From positions 319,743-383,742 of the forward strand of contig NW_024104422.1 of the NCBI RefSeq assembly GCF_003945595.2: DNA of 64,000 nt, read 5' to 3'. Numbering within the stretch: the stretch's first letter is position 1; each line of letters starts with the position of its first letter. The notes under the pieces are model-generated. The model worked only from the letters and a program-made list of their open reading frames with translations, was not told the origin of the DNA and made no database searches. This document shows, piece after piece, positions 10,631-24,635 of the stretch. Source of the stretch: Pipra filicauda. Taxonomy: Eukaryota > Chordata > Aves > Passeriformes > Pipridae. Made by a program: the position numbers and the translations under genes.

Positions 10631-13600
10631 TTCCTCCTTCCCTTCATTTCAAAGCACATGCTGTGTGCCTTTTCACAGCCCCCTGCATCTCCCCAGCCTC
10701 CTATCACTGCTGTTAGTGGCTCTCAGGTTCTTGCTGATCTCTCCCTTACTCCTCAGCTGCCTAATTTCCAAGCCCAGATAATTTAAACCAACCTGACTTC
10801 AGTGTATCTTGTCCAGTCCTTTCTCTTCTCTTCTAACTTGATTTGCTCCTCACCGAATCATTAGCCAAATAATAGCAAGTGACAACTTGTAGTGCCAGTT
10901 TTAGCAAATTCAGTGTTACTTTTCAGTGAAAACAAAAAAAGTATTAACTGTTCCCTGTCATTGCTGTCTTCATATTTTGTGGTTAGTAATTGGGTCAAAC
11001 TTCCACTCTGCACAGATTCTCATCTCAAGTTTAGGCCATTAAGAAAAAGCTCACAATTTATCCAGATTGTTCTCATCTTTCCTATGTTTTGCAAAAGTCG
11101 TAGCTTGGGATATTTATGTGAATTCACTATGGAGCTCTTACATCTCCTGCATTATTCTGTGTTGTCTTAGCACTGCTAGTAACAGAGCCTAAGGTTTGTA
11201 CTCAGTTTGCAAGACCTCAGGAATAAAGCTTCTCCAGCCTGCTCTGTCCAGACCTTCCCTGGACTGACATTAAGTGATTTAACTGTGACAGCAATTTTCT
11301 AATTGAGCAGGTGTCTGTATCTAGCTTGTTTTACTTTTGTTTATCTTTGTGTTGCACAACCATACTTCCCTATCTCCAGCAGTTATTTCAGTAGGATGAG
11401 ATATTTACAACTAAATAATGACACAGTTTACAGAAATACACGCTGGGTAGAATATCAGAGGCCTTGAGAAGTGGAAACACAGGATGCAGTGTACGAGTAC
11501 AGGCATGAGATAAGAGATGGGGCACAGGCTTGGCACTGGAGACCCACAGTTCTAAACAATTCACTAATGGTCAGTTAAAACAAAAATGCAGTCCTGGAGC
11601 AGGACAAAATCGGTTTTAAGGGTAACAGAGAACAAAGAAATACTATTTCACACACATGAAAGAGAACATATATAGTAAATTCAGCTAAAACCTGGAGCTG
11701 CACAGCAATGAAAAAATATGTAAAAACGTATTAGGAAACATTTTTAAGTGACCCCAAGTGGATCCCAGGAGAGAAAGAAGAAACTGTCACCACAAACTTC
11801 ATATTCCTTCCTGTTAAGGACACAAGATTTCAACAACTCATTGTACCACTTCCCCTGCTCTGCCTGCAGTGATACTTTAGGAACGGGAGGAGCATAAATA
11901 CCAGGAAAATGGACAGAAATTAAAAAGTAGATTTTACAGGTTTAATTGTATTTCTACTATTATTGCAACTTTTTAATTACAGAAAAAAAAATATTGCATT
12001 TGATTCTTTTTAGTAACAATTAGATCTGGACTAATAGTGATTAGACCAAGATTTCAGTTATTCTAGCACTAAATTCTAATTCTATTTTTATACCATGTGC
12101 ATACTCATATATGTATAGACAACTCTAACACTTCTTAATCTTGCTTTCTACCATACCTTAGCTATTATCTTTGACTTTCCATTCTTGAAGTCCAATAACC
12201 CTGTTTCATTTCTCTGCTTTTCCCAAGGCTGGCTAAGTCAATTGTTTCATGGTACTGTCCAACCTTCTGGACCAAGGCTACAGAGGACCTAGCTCAGTAA
12301 TAGGTTCTTCCACTACAGATGCCAGGAAAACACACACGGTCCTGTATTGTGAGAAGAACCTGCTGGTTGCTCAGACATAACAAAAGAGAAACCTATTTCT
12401 TGACTTGATCACCAAGAGTAGAACTCTCCCTTGACACCCCAATGACAGGGTCTTGGACTGTCTTCCTTCTTTCTCTTGCCCAGAGCCTTACACAGCAAGA
12501 TTGTATATTCTGGATCCAAGAGCAAAAACTACCAGGGCCACATCAGTTCCATGAAACAGCTGACCAAAATCTTTACAATTTATGAGGACAATTTAATCTC
12601 ATTTTAAAAAGCTGCCTCTTTTATTATTATTACTCAACACGTTGACTCAGATATAATTTATTTGCTTCTGTAATTTTCTACATTTTTAATGTTTTTAAAG
12701 TTATCTGAAATATTCATTTTGGCAGCAAAACATCTGGGGTATGCCCTCTTTTGCAACTCATGATTATTTTTTTCTCACTGCTGTGCTGATATAGTGTCTA
12801 GAAAAACTTTGAGGGAGCTGCAAATATCTTCTCTCACTATACACTCCCATGGTCTTTGGGAACATCTGGTACAAAGTCCCTGCTCGAGTCTGGTGTGACC
12901 AGTGATCCAAACTCTGGTCTTAAATCAAGCACAATGGGGAGCTGAATAAGTGCAGAACAAAAATAATTTTTTAAACCTCCAAAGCTGCCAGATTTAATCA
13001 GAAGCAAGAGTGATTTTGGCAGAGGCAGCTGTTCTCTTCCTCCATCTCCCCTCACACCATCCCCCACACCCGGTCCTACCATCCACTTTGGCCATGCAAG
13101 ATAAACCACAGAATTCACTGAATGTTCTCACTCAGAACAGCCAGGGCTGAAACAGTAAAGACTGAAAACTTTCTGGTAAAGGCAAAGAGGTGTTTCCACA
13201 ACTCTTACAGGAAAGTACCATTAGTACAAGTACTGAGCTGACTGACAAATGCAGAAGCTGAACAGCTGTATGCTGAACACAAATTCTCACTGCAAAGCCA
13301 CCAGCATCTGCTAAACTCACCTTCCTAAGAGCATGATGTTTTTCAGAAGCATGGTATCTGAATACCTTCTACTGCTGATTTGGAGCATATCTCTATATTT
13401 ATGCTTTTCTGACTTACTGACAGTCATGTAGACCCTCAAAAACTTTGGTGTTTGCTTTATTCTGTTAATTTTAGCCATATGTTTTTCCTCACCTTTCCCT
13501 CAGCTTGTCAGCACTGGAATCTATGAATTCACTTCATTTAAAATGTTTGCTTCTTTGTATGTACTGCAGATTGTAATCCATCTACACCATTAAGGGAAAG

Positions 13601-14542
13601 CAGCCCTTTTTCCCAAGGGGAAATGCAATCAGTTTCTAGGAACAACCAGTGTATTACTAGATAGGTGAATGCTGGAATGTCAGCATCTAAATTAGCATTA
13701 CAGACAGAATAAATCAACATTAACACTATTACACACTTTATATGAGAGGGCTTACAAAGTTAAGGGGGTCATAGAAAATCACAGTTCTCTCCTCCTTCCT
13801 GGTAAAAAGTTACTCCTGTGAAGTTTTGCTTCAAACTGCACATGCACCAGCATACAAGAAACTCCAAAATGCAAACAGAAAAGCACAGTGATAAACAGGG
13901 AAATTTATTTTTAGCCCAGCAGAGATTTATCACTGTGAGAGTCTTGTGACTTTGACAAATTTAACAATAATGAGTTGTGTATACAACCTACAATAGCTGA
14001 CAGCAAATAATATATTCCATCTGCTGGAGTTGTCCCAGGAGGCTGATGTTCAAGGTCTAAAAACTTTCAAATTTCTATAATTTTTTTCCTCCCTAATAAA
14101 AAGCATTATGAAACAGCTATTTGGTTCATTTTGTGAAGCATACATTGCATTGAATAGCTGTTATTTGAAGAGGAAGCTCAAAATGCATATAGAAAAAATT
14201 CAGTTACACCAAAATTTTATTTTCCTTCTATATGGATCGGTCTCTATGACCTGCCACTCACTTAAGTGCCTTTTTTAAAGCTTACAGGAACATTAAAGAT
14301 GCCAGAGTGCTCATACATGTCTTGTCATCCTAATAAATGACTCTGCTGCAGGGGAGTACATACACAATGGATGACAAAAGTACAGGTGAAGATCGATTTC
14401 AAGACTCCCTATGGATATAAACTCAAGTGAGGATGAAAATATTAAACCAGACGCCCTGGTATGAAACAGTTCCTCAGCAGAAGCAGAAGTTATGCATGGG
14501 GAAAAAAAAAAACCTGCACTAGAAGATCTCAAAGACACTCTG

Positions 14543-14957
14543 AGGGCTGGAGCACCTCTCCTGTGAGGACAGGCTGAGAGAGTTGGTGTTGGTCAGTCTG
14601 GAGAAGAGGAGGCTCCAGGCTGATCTCATTGTGGCCTTCCAGTACCTAAAGGGGGCTTGTAAAAACACTTTTTATATGGCAGACAGCAATAGTACAAGGG
14701 GGAAAGGTTTTAAACCAAGAAAGGAGATATTCAGATTAGATATTAGTAAGAAATTCTTTGTTGTGAGGGTGGGGAGGCCCTGGCACAGGTTGCCCAGAGA
14801 AGCTGTGGCTGCCCCATCCCTGGGAGTGTTCAAGGACAGGCTGGATGGACTTTGGAGCAACCTGGTCCAGTGGAAGGTGTCCATGCCCATGGCAGATGGC
14901 CTAGAACTGGATGATCTTCCCTTCCAACACAAACCATTCTATGACAATTCTCTGATT
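14543..14957 (+). mobile_element. CR1 LINE, 3' end
   Basis: The fragment matches the avian CR1 3' region: GGCTGGAGCACCTCTCCTGT, GAGAAGAGGAGGCTCCAGGC, GGTTGCCCAGAGAAGCTGTG, GGATGGACTTTGGAGCAACC, ending CCATTCTATGACAATTCTCT. It includes the end of the ORF2 frame and the 3' UTR; the 5' part is missing, as usual for CR1. Its orientation is opposite to KCNQ1. Confidence 0.95.
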
Positions 14958-17900
14958 TCACATCACATGTTCTAGAACTGTTTTTCTAAAAATCTATGTT
15001 TGCATGAGTTGTTCCTTATTAATTTCTTTATAAAAAGAAATTGTGAGAGGTTTGACTTCAAACAAGGAAACTATTATTGTGGAAGATTTTGGCCTTTCCA
15101 TGTCTGTAAGAATGGTCAAGCTCTTAGTGTTACAGAGCACCCTAAATCAGTCACATCCAGAACCCCATGCATGGTGCAGAAATCAGGGGCTGTTTTCCTG
15201 TTAGGTTATCAAGCATTTGTTTCAAAGTTCCACTGGTTTTGGTGAGCAAAGATTTTATTTCTATATTATGCACTATCCACTACCTGGTTTTTATTCCATA
15301 TACACAAGTATCTCATAAAACACATGATCAACATTATTTTTAAGATTTCCCTTTTCTAAAACCTTCTTTGTACAAAAAAGGAAAGCATTTTTGCCCAGCT
15401 TGGAAAGATATGCCTCCTAAGCAAGTTTTGAGCAAGCCAAGAGGATTCTGGGTGGACATGGAAACATGAAAAAGATTTCATAAGAAAAATTTTATTTGCA
15501 TGAAAAAAGGTGCACATACATAATGCAGTTCCTGGATTAAGGTAAATTCCTCATTTATCAAGGATATTTTAACTATATTTCAATCTATTTCTGCAAGGAA
15601 ACAAGGAATTTTCTGTTGCCTGCACTTGACAGGCATTTGTTTCATGCCTTCCTACAGTCCCTCTCACATCTGACCCCAGTAGCAGAATAGAAGAGCTGTT
15701 TTAAAGCAATAGCTCTGTTCCTCTTAGTGAAAAGTGATATAGTAAATGTGATCTAATTCAACAACTAAGTTCACCATCATCTGTAAAATATCCAGCACAA
15801 CCAATGGATAAAATATTCCACTATAGCAACACTCAAATAGAAGCTATCATAGCTCTTTTCAATTACCTTTTTTATTATTATTATTTTCTCTGTCTTTTCT
15901 ACTTTCAGCTTTGAGAGGAAAAAAAAAATAACCCCATTTACAGGCTTGAAACCTAGTACTTCCAGTTTCCAAGAACAGAAGCCTATTAATTCTGGCAAGG
16001 AGAACTTCACTGCGAGAAATCAGGTTTAAACTTTTTAGAGGTGTCAAGAATGTTCAGTCAATTGAGCAATTGTGTTTGCCAACTACATTCCTGGAAGCTT
16101 TGCAACAGAAGGAATGAATCAGAAAAATCAAATTAAGTGTGATTTACCCCTGACACTGGCTAAGGCAAAAAGTGAAAGAAAATAAAAAATAGATAAAACT
16201 TAATCAGTAAGGGAATAATATGCATGGCTGTCTCTCACAACAAGAATAACTTAGACCAGCTTAAAAGTAAAATAAGAAAACATTTTCAGAAGAAGGGGGG
16301 AAAATTCTTTCATTTTCCTGTTACCAAGCAGGAAGAGATACAGGCTTGTCTTTTTACCCCCTTTCCTGTGATGAAGAGCTTTGCTCAGATTAATTATGAC
16401 CATTCAGAGAACAAAGCTTTAGTGAATAAACGTACACTGCCAGAGTCCTGAATGCAGCCAACATAGTCCTCAACATCTTATGGTCTACAGTGCTGTTACA
16501 AATTACACAACACTTTGCTCCTTCTGTCCAGCACTGACTGATATCAAAATATCAAAATACACTCAGTGAAATCTGCAAGGGAAGCTGCACTGCTTCAATA
16601 AATGCTGAAAATGAACACAGTATTCTGAGACATGTCATTTATAAATATCACACCCTTCACCCCCTTTCCCAGAACCCATAAAAGCACCACCAGTACCAAA
16701 CAACAATTAAAATACCACAATTGCTGAAAAGCAACCTGACCTCAAAGTAACAGGTTAGACATTTACAGCAGAGCATAAAACACAAGGAAGAGCATAAGGG
16801 GGAATGGAAACTTCCATCAGTGGAAGGAAAGCTCTCCTTTCTGCAGTGGCCCTTCATGGCTATCAATTGCATGAAACCTCTTGAAGGTCTCCCTGTGAAA
16901 GCCAGATGTCCCTGTCCCTTACAGATGCACCTCAATATGCCACAGCTCTCAGATTCCTGCTATTCCACATCTGACTGCTCCAGCATGGATGACACAGGTT
17001 GCACTGACAATCTAGCAACTCTATAAAGTCAGAGCAACCCAGTGAAACTCCCACTTTTGATTGTGTTCAGTACAAGAAGACACCACATGTTCCCTTTTGG
17101 GGGGCAAAAATATTTGAAGTACTTTTTATTAAATAAACCTTCGTGTCAAGACTACAACCATACTCTGTCCAGGCTGAAGTTTTGTGTCAGCTTCAATGTG
17201 ATGTAAGAGCAGCAATTTCATACAGAGCTGATGTTCAGGTTTATCAAAGACAAATGAAAACCTAACTCAAATCATGACATAACACACCCTAGACTAGGGC
17301 CAGCATCTTTGGATAACTCAGTAAACTTGGCAAGGCTTTGTATGCCTCTAGGTATGGAACATAACTCAGACTACAAGGAAACATTCTCCCTTTTAGCAGA
17401 TCCAGAACAGATCCCCAACCCCATCAGACAAAGGACATCAACACAGAAGTGGAAAAACTAGCTTTCCAGAAAATCTTCTTTTATAGTAAACAATACCATT
17501 TCACATGCACATTTCCATTACAAACTTAATTAAAAGTAAGAATTTTACAAACAAAGCAACTATCCTAACTCAGCACTGAAATTCAATCAGTTTTCAGGTT
17601 GAAATACACCCGTCATTTATAGAAACATACAATATTTTAAATGAAGCAAAAAAAAATCCCATTTATAAAAACCTATTGGTTGATATAGGCATAAAAATGC
17701 TTAGCTGTTCCTATCACAATTTGTTTGCACAATGTTCAAGAGGGTGTAAAAAAAGTAAAAATATTTTTCCTGGTTTATTTTTCCTTCCTTCAGATTCTCT
17801 GTGAGATAAAGTTTAAAGGTGGGGTAGATTTGAGGAAGCTTTCCATACATTCTGAAATAATTCAAAAAAGGAGAATTAACAATATAGTTGACATTTTAAT

Positions 17901-18068
17901 TGATTTAAATTTGGTAAACAAAGAAAGATCTTGATATTCACACCATATGTATCTAAATCTGTGTCTTCCTACTTTTGTTATGCAATCATTGTTTGGAGGC
18001 ATCTTGCTTTACTGATTAGTTGAGAAATTTTCCCTTCAGCATGTCAGTTCTTTCTAACATCATCTCTT

Positions 18069-18083
18069 AAAAAAAAAAAAAAA
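18069..18083. repeat. A-run beside the exon 10 donor
   Basis: A homopolymer of about 15 A lies roughly 20 bp from the exon 10 donor. In the minus-strand transcript it is a U-run, of the kind that can bind TIA-type splicing factors downstream of a 5' splice site (inference). Confidence 0.7.
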
Positions 18084-18104
18084 GCTAAAGTCAATGTAAA
18101 TTAC

Positions 18105-18267
18105 CTCTAGGTTCATCAATGTAGAAAGATACATCTTTTTTGTGCTCTTGTTCATCAACGTGATCATAAGTGATCTGTGGAACAGACAAGGCATTTTCTC
18201 CTGGGTTTATTGCAGGTGCAGAACCATTACCACATCCTAGCTTCCCTTTTCTTTTGTATCTTCTAGC
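18105..18267 (-). CDS. KCNQ1: KCNQ1 exon 10: helix A-B linker
   Basis: This exon is 163 bp (54 codons plus one base) against 142 bp in human. It is seven residues longer but ends in the same phase. The acceptor is ctaccaccacag above 18267 and the donor gtaatt below 18105. It begins ARRYKRKGKLGCGNG, an equivalent of the basic human patch VKKKKFKLDKDNG. It then has NPGENALSVPQITYDHVDE, which matches human TPGEKMLTVPHITCDPPEE. The end, EQEHKKDVSFYIDEPR, is acidic and diverged. This is the last exon seen before the window ends; the next should start with the human equivalent of KSPTLLEVS. Confidence 0.93.
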
Positions 18268-19846
18268 CTGTGGTGGTAGAAATGGAATTATATCAGAAGA
18301 TGTTATCAAACACAGACAGGTACACCCGTGACCCTCAGGATGCAGTAAATTTACTTGAGGTTGTATGTTTTTTATTTAAATAATGAAATTGAAATTAAGT
18401 GAAAGGGTTAGAACCTTAGTCTTCAAAATATCTGATTCCGAATTATCAACTAAAATCTCGTAAGAATTGATTCTCAGGAGAAGATGCCCAACACATTTTG
18501 AAAAATCAGGTCTCAAGTACCAAAACTCAAGGCATACAAAATACTAACCACTTAAGTACACATCAGCTTGGCTGTATCATCTTTCTAAAGCTTTAATTAA
18601 ACATACCCATAGACTTTGAACTGTGAACTAGGCCCTGTGCAGCTTTTTCAACTGAAATAAAATTCACCTTTTACCAAAAAGGCCAACTTATGCACATCAG
18701 GGGAAGATAAATTCCTCCTCCTGCCTCCATACAGTTCTCCTGATTTTCGAAGCCTAATAAATGTCCTAAAATTGGCACTTAAAACCAAAAAAATTAAGGT
18801 TTAGATCAACATAAGAGAAGATGAGCCTTTGGTAAGAGATGAAAGAACCATGGCTTAGTTCTTAAATTAGGATTAGCAGTTCACAGGGAGGTTCAGGTTT
18901 AATATGTTTGGGAAATTCCTCTAAATAGAGAAAACAGAGGGAAAATACCATCTATTTTTTTCAGCTCTCAAACCATTGACTGTTTGCTGTTCAGCACCAC
19001 TTACAAAGGAGCCTTACTTCAGCTTTACCCCTTTCCTCCTGTTTTTTCTGTCTCCAGTTATGACAAAGCAAAGTCATGGCAAAGTCACACTCTGCTCGAT
19101 ACCGAGCAGGTCACACTGCTGTGACACAACACATACGTGCACACACATCATGCCCTTACAGCCTTCTCCATGTGAAATTGTACTGCCCTTCTCCCCGGGG
19201 CAACAGGCAGCAGTGGCATTTCACTGCCTAAAACCAGGCCTCCAACACCATTTGAGAAACCCTGAGCCTCTGAGCTCAAACTGCTGCAGACCTCTGCCTT
19301 TCTGGCCGGGGTGCTGAAGGCTGGGCAAGCTTGGCAGTGCAACTACAGGACTGTGTTTGGGCAACCCCACCTGTGTGGGCAAACACTGTTCCACTTTACT
19401 GCACCCAAAACTCAGGAATCTGCCCTAATTTCTACACTCAGCCCCAAATACAAGTACCACGGAGTACTTCAGGAAAGCACAGCTACTTGTCAGCCACAGG
19501 TTGAATGTGAACATAAGTTTTTAAACTATCTTTCTCCTTTCTTCTTGTATGAACTACTATGCAAAACGAACACATCATTACTTTACAGTACCCTTTGAGA
19601 ACGTAGGAGACTTCAGAGGGGATAAAACAATGGAGAATTGGCACCTGTCTGACCACCAAGGCATTTTAAAGTTCCCTCAGAAATATTTTTAAGGAAAACG
19701 CAGCCAATCGCGCTGTGGCATGAGGAAAACAATCAAGCGTGTTTCAGCTGTCCAGATTCTTCACTCACTTCGCGAGGCTTTTGGCAAGTTATTCCACTGA
19801 GATTTAAAAGCAAGCACAGAACCGAGCTCTGCCCATCCTCCGTTAC
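18268..19846 (-). other. KCNQ1 intron 9 (1.6 kb)
   Basis: The part near exon 9 (about 19130-19460) is GC-richer than the rest. No gene or named repeat was recognised. Confidence 0.88.
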
Positions 19847-19975
19847 CTGTTTTCTCAGACTAGGGCTAGATGGCGCTGCTGACTTTTTGGGATTTTGCGC
19901 TGGGGGTGTAACATAGATCTTCCACGTCGCTGTGGAACTGCAGGATTTCTCTGCTGCGTAGCACCGCCACAGAGT
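19847..19975 (-). CDS. KCNQ1: KCNQ1 exon 9: helix A and start of A-B linker
   Basis: This exon is 129 bp, 43 whole codons, against 123 bp in human, so it encodes two extra residues. The acceptor is ttcattgcag above 19975 and the donor gtaac below 19847. It begins TLWRCYAAEKSCSSTATWKI, which completes the calmodulin-binding motif (human TAWRCYAAE, so Leu replaces Ala). The rest, YVTPPAQNPKKSAAPSSPS, then LRKQ, is Ser/Pro/Lys-rich and clearly diverged from human, as expected for the disordered A-B linker. The frame is open and in phase with both neighbours. Confidence 0.93.
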
Positions 19976-21850
<1,875 letters not shown>

Positions 21851-22739
21851 CTAGGCCAGAAACAAACACCTGTTTCAGTGCAACAGAGTACCTTTTCTCT
21901 CCAAAAAGCAGGGGAAAAAGAACAAAAGGAGAAATACATTAGAGAAATATCAGGAGACAGGCATGAATGAGCAGTGTTTGGATATGGGAGTACCCTAAAC
22001 ATCACTGTTGATTTATCCTGGTTTTACATTCTTCAGCAGACATTCACAGCTGACCACTGTTTTGGAGACAACAGTAGTCTGGGTGTAGGATGACTGTTCT
22101 CACAGCTTGTAGCTGGCTGCTTCCACCATTCCAAAACTGCAAGAATTGGCTCTGTGGGCTTGAAACCATAGGCTTGCAGTTTTTCTGCCTTTGCTTTTAA
22201 AATGTAGTTCCACAGCGGACAGAAAAAAGCCCTGAAAGCACCGACTTGCACACAACCAACATGGGTATTTGCCCATCTCTGCAGTCAGGCACACACTGGG
22301 AGAGGCAGGGTAAGCCCTGTGCTGACAGGGATGAAAAGGGACAGAATTTACACCATCCCAGCTGAATCTTCATGGCAAGAAGAGGAACACACAACCATTC
22401 CAGGACGTGTTAACTCCCAAAATCAACCTGCCAGTAGACCAAGAGCTGAATGCAGCTGAGCCCCGTGCTTACCTTTTATTCCTCCCCCAACAAATAGAGG
22501 ACTTTGCCACTCAAAATTGTGTTTAAGCCACAAGATGCTTATACCTGGATCTGCTCATTGCTTACCAGAGGCCAGGTACTCCCTAAGGGACAAAGGAACC
22601 CAAAGTCAAGGAAGATAATGTACCCAGCAGGCTACATTATCTGTCCTGATTTCTCCACTAAGGACCTGGTCCCACAGCAGCCAAGCAAAACAGAAGCAGA
22701 AAGTGCAGCCAGATCCAATCAAGAGTCTGGAGTATAAAG

Positions 22740-23740
22740 CGGTATCTTAGCAACAAGGCAGGTCTGACATTAAGCCAGGAATTCCATCCCCAGGTCAGGA
22801 TTAGGATCAGGTACAGTGGTCAGCATGTAGGTCCACAGGGATGGGGCATTGGCAAAATATTAGTCCTTAGGTGAAAGTCAGGATTAAAGGACTCCACAGC
22901 CAGACCCAGATGCAGTAAAGCTAAACACCATCTCTCCTGTAGGAAGATTCTGAGTTTAAACAGAGCCCCTGGATGTGGCTGGAGGCCACTGGTGATGCTG
23001 GCCAGGGTCATTAGGCCAATTAGTGCCCTCGGGGCCTTAACAACACCCCTCCCCACTTCCACTCTAAGCAAGGCATGTGCTTACACAGCTCTGGGATCTG
23101 TAGGGACTTGCTGAAGAGGGACTAAATCACTGTGGGGGTGGCAGGCCACCCCTGGAAAATCACACAGGCAGGAGGACCTGAGCATGATGGAGGTTTTGGG
23201 CTGTTCCTGATGAACCCCAGCAGGAAGGAAGAGAATTCATTATGAGGCCAGTGGACAGTAAAGAATTGGTGCTGGGCAGGGATCAGAGTTCAGGTAAAGG
23301 CTGGTCCATCAGAAGGGCCCATCAACAAGGGCCAGCTGCTCCCCAGAGGAAGGTGATAATCAGCAGATCCCAAAGAGGATCCCCAGGCAAGCCAAGGGAA
23401 TCCAACATATGGCCAGGCAGGGGCCTCACCACTCTGGGCACAGGCTCAGGGTAGGATAGACTCAGACACTGACTGTGCCCAGCAAAGAATCCCAGTCATA
23501 CAGCAATATCCAGGTAGGGAGGGATGTCTGAGGCTGAGTATGGAAGCCAGACTGTGGGTTGAGATCCAGCTCACCAGACCGTGGCTGAGCTGGGAACCAG
23601 CTCTCCTCCAGCACAGCTCAGGCAGCAAAAAAAAACCCCAGGGCTGAGCCTTAATAAGTCATGAGGGTGTTGGGGTGACCCCTGGTGTGCCTGGCCAGAG
23701 CCATTAAGGCTTTTTAGCATACTCAGAGCTCTGATGCTGC
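22740..23740. repeat. GC-richer block, possibly an unidentified old repeat
   Basis: About 1 kb differs in base composition from the AT-rich intron around it. It is full of CCAGG, GTCAGG and GGCCAG words. A 28-bp string, CTGGTG-TGC-TGGCCAGRGYCATTA-GGC, occurs at 22989-23015 and again at 23682-23710 in the same orientation. I recognise no open frame or named element. Confidence 0.4.
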
Positions 23741-24578
23741 CATAAAATGGTGTGAGAAATGTGGCTTGTACTCCCTGAGAAGTGAAAGGCTTCTGGTGAG
23801 GAAGTGAAGAATTCTGTCACCAATGCTAACCACTGGGGAGAACTTTAAATAGAAAAAATGCACTTCTATTTGGGAGCCCTAGCCCTAAACCTAGTCCCCC
23901 TCCCTTCACTTTGCCTTGAATGGTAGCAGAAATACAGCCAACACAGACTTAAAAGAATATGTAAATTTACACTGACTACAAAAGAGGCTGCCTTTTATGG
24001 AAAAATTTGCTGACAAATGCTTAGATATTATGCAAAAATAGGCTTCTCAGAAGAAGCTATCAAGCAATAAAGGCATGAGAAGAATATATTTCCTCCTCTC
24101 AGAGCAGTTCTACAGAGAGCTGGAAGAAATATTTGCAGGGAAAAAATGACCAACTACTATCAAACTTAATTTTTCCAAGTTCAAAAACAGTTAGGCTTGT
24201 GTTTATTCATCATAAATTTCTCACTTGATGAAGTTCACTTTGTAGAATCGAATGAATATTGTTATTTTGAACTGTAAGCTGCTCTCAGCAGGAACTCTGT
24301 CTTTCCAGGTGTTTGTCCAGATTTAATGTGGCTTGTGAAGTGACTCAGGTGCTGTGTACTACCAGCAGTACAAACAGATGAGTTTGCCAGTCCCCAAAAT
24401 TAAACCAGACCCCCCAAAATTCAACTTTGAAATGCAGTATGTGTTAGTGGGCAGTGGAGGAAGTTAAAGCAGTGTTTCTTTAACAGCACTTCAGCTCCTC
24501 AGTGCACCCAGATGACCCCTTAAAGTCTGTGATTTTTCCTTCCTTTTCCTCTCTTTTTTTTTCTTATGAAAGGCTTCT

Positions 24579-24635
24579 TGGTTTTTTTGTGGGTGGTTTG
24601 TTTGGTTTGGGCTTTTTTTTTTTTTTTTTTTTTCT
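24579..24635. repeat. T/G-rich low-complexity tract
   Basis: TTGGTTTTTTTGTGGGTGG and GGTTTGGGC motifs lead into a run of about 22 T. It resembles the tracts at 8845-8957 and 31823-31871. Confidence 0.85.

Larger units (their letters stand above)
1..18104 (-). other. KCNQ1 intron 10, 5' part (at least 18.1 kb)
   Basis: This is the sequence downstream of exon 10 in gene direction. Exon 11 should encode a KSPTLLEVS...RTNS...GETLL.PITH-type peptide, and I searched for it by eye on the minus strand and did not find it. Recognised contents are microsatellites, a MIR, an RTE-like LINE end, a solo LTR, a duplicated repeat pair and a CR1. The stretches 230-4630, 4700-5885, 10640-14540 and 14960-18100 hold nothing I can name. 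Confidence 0.8.

Noticed and set aside
12837..13118. 93-codon minus-strand frame considered as KCNQ1 exon 11.
   Set aside because: It has none of the expected exon 11 residues (SPTLLEVS, RTNS, GETLL.PITH) and no fitting splice sites.
14583..14975. 130-codon plus-strand frame.
   Set aside because: It is the decayed end of CR1 ORF2 plus 3' UTR, not a host gene.
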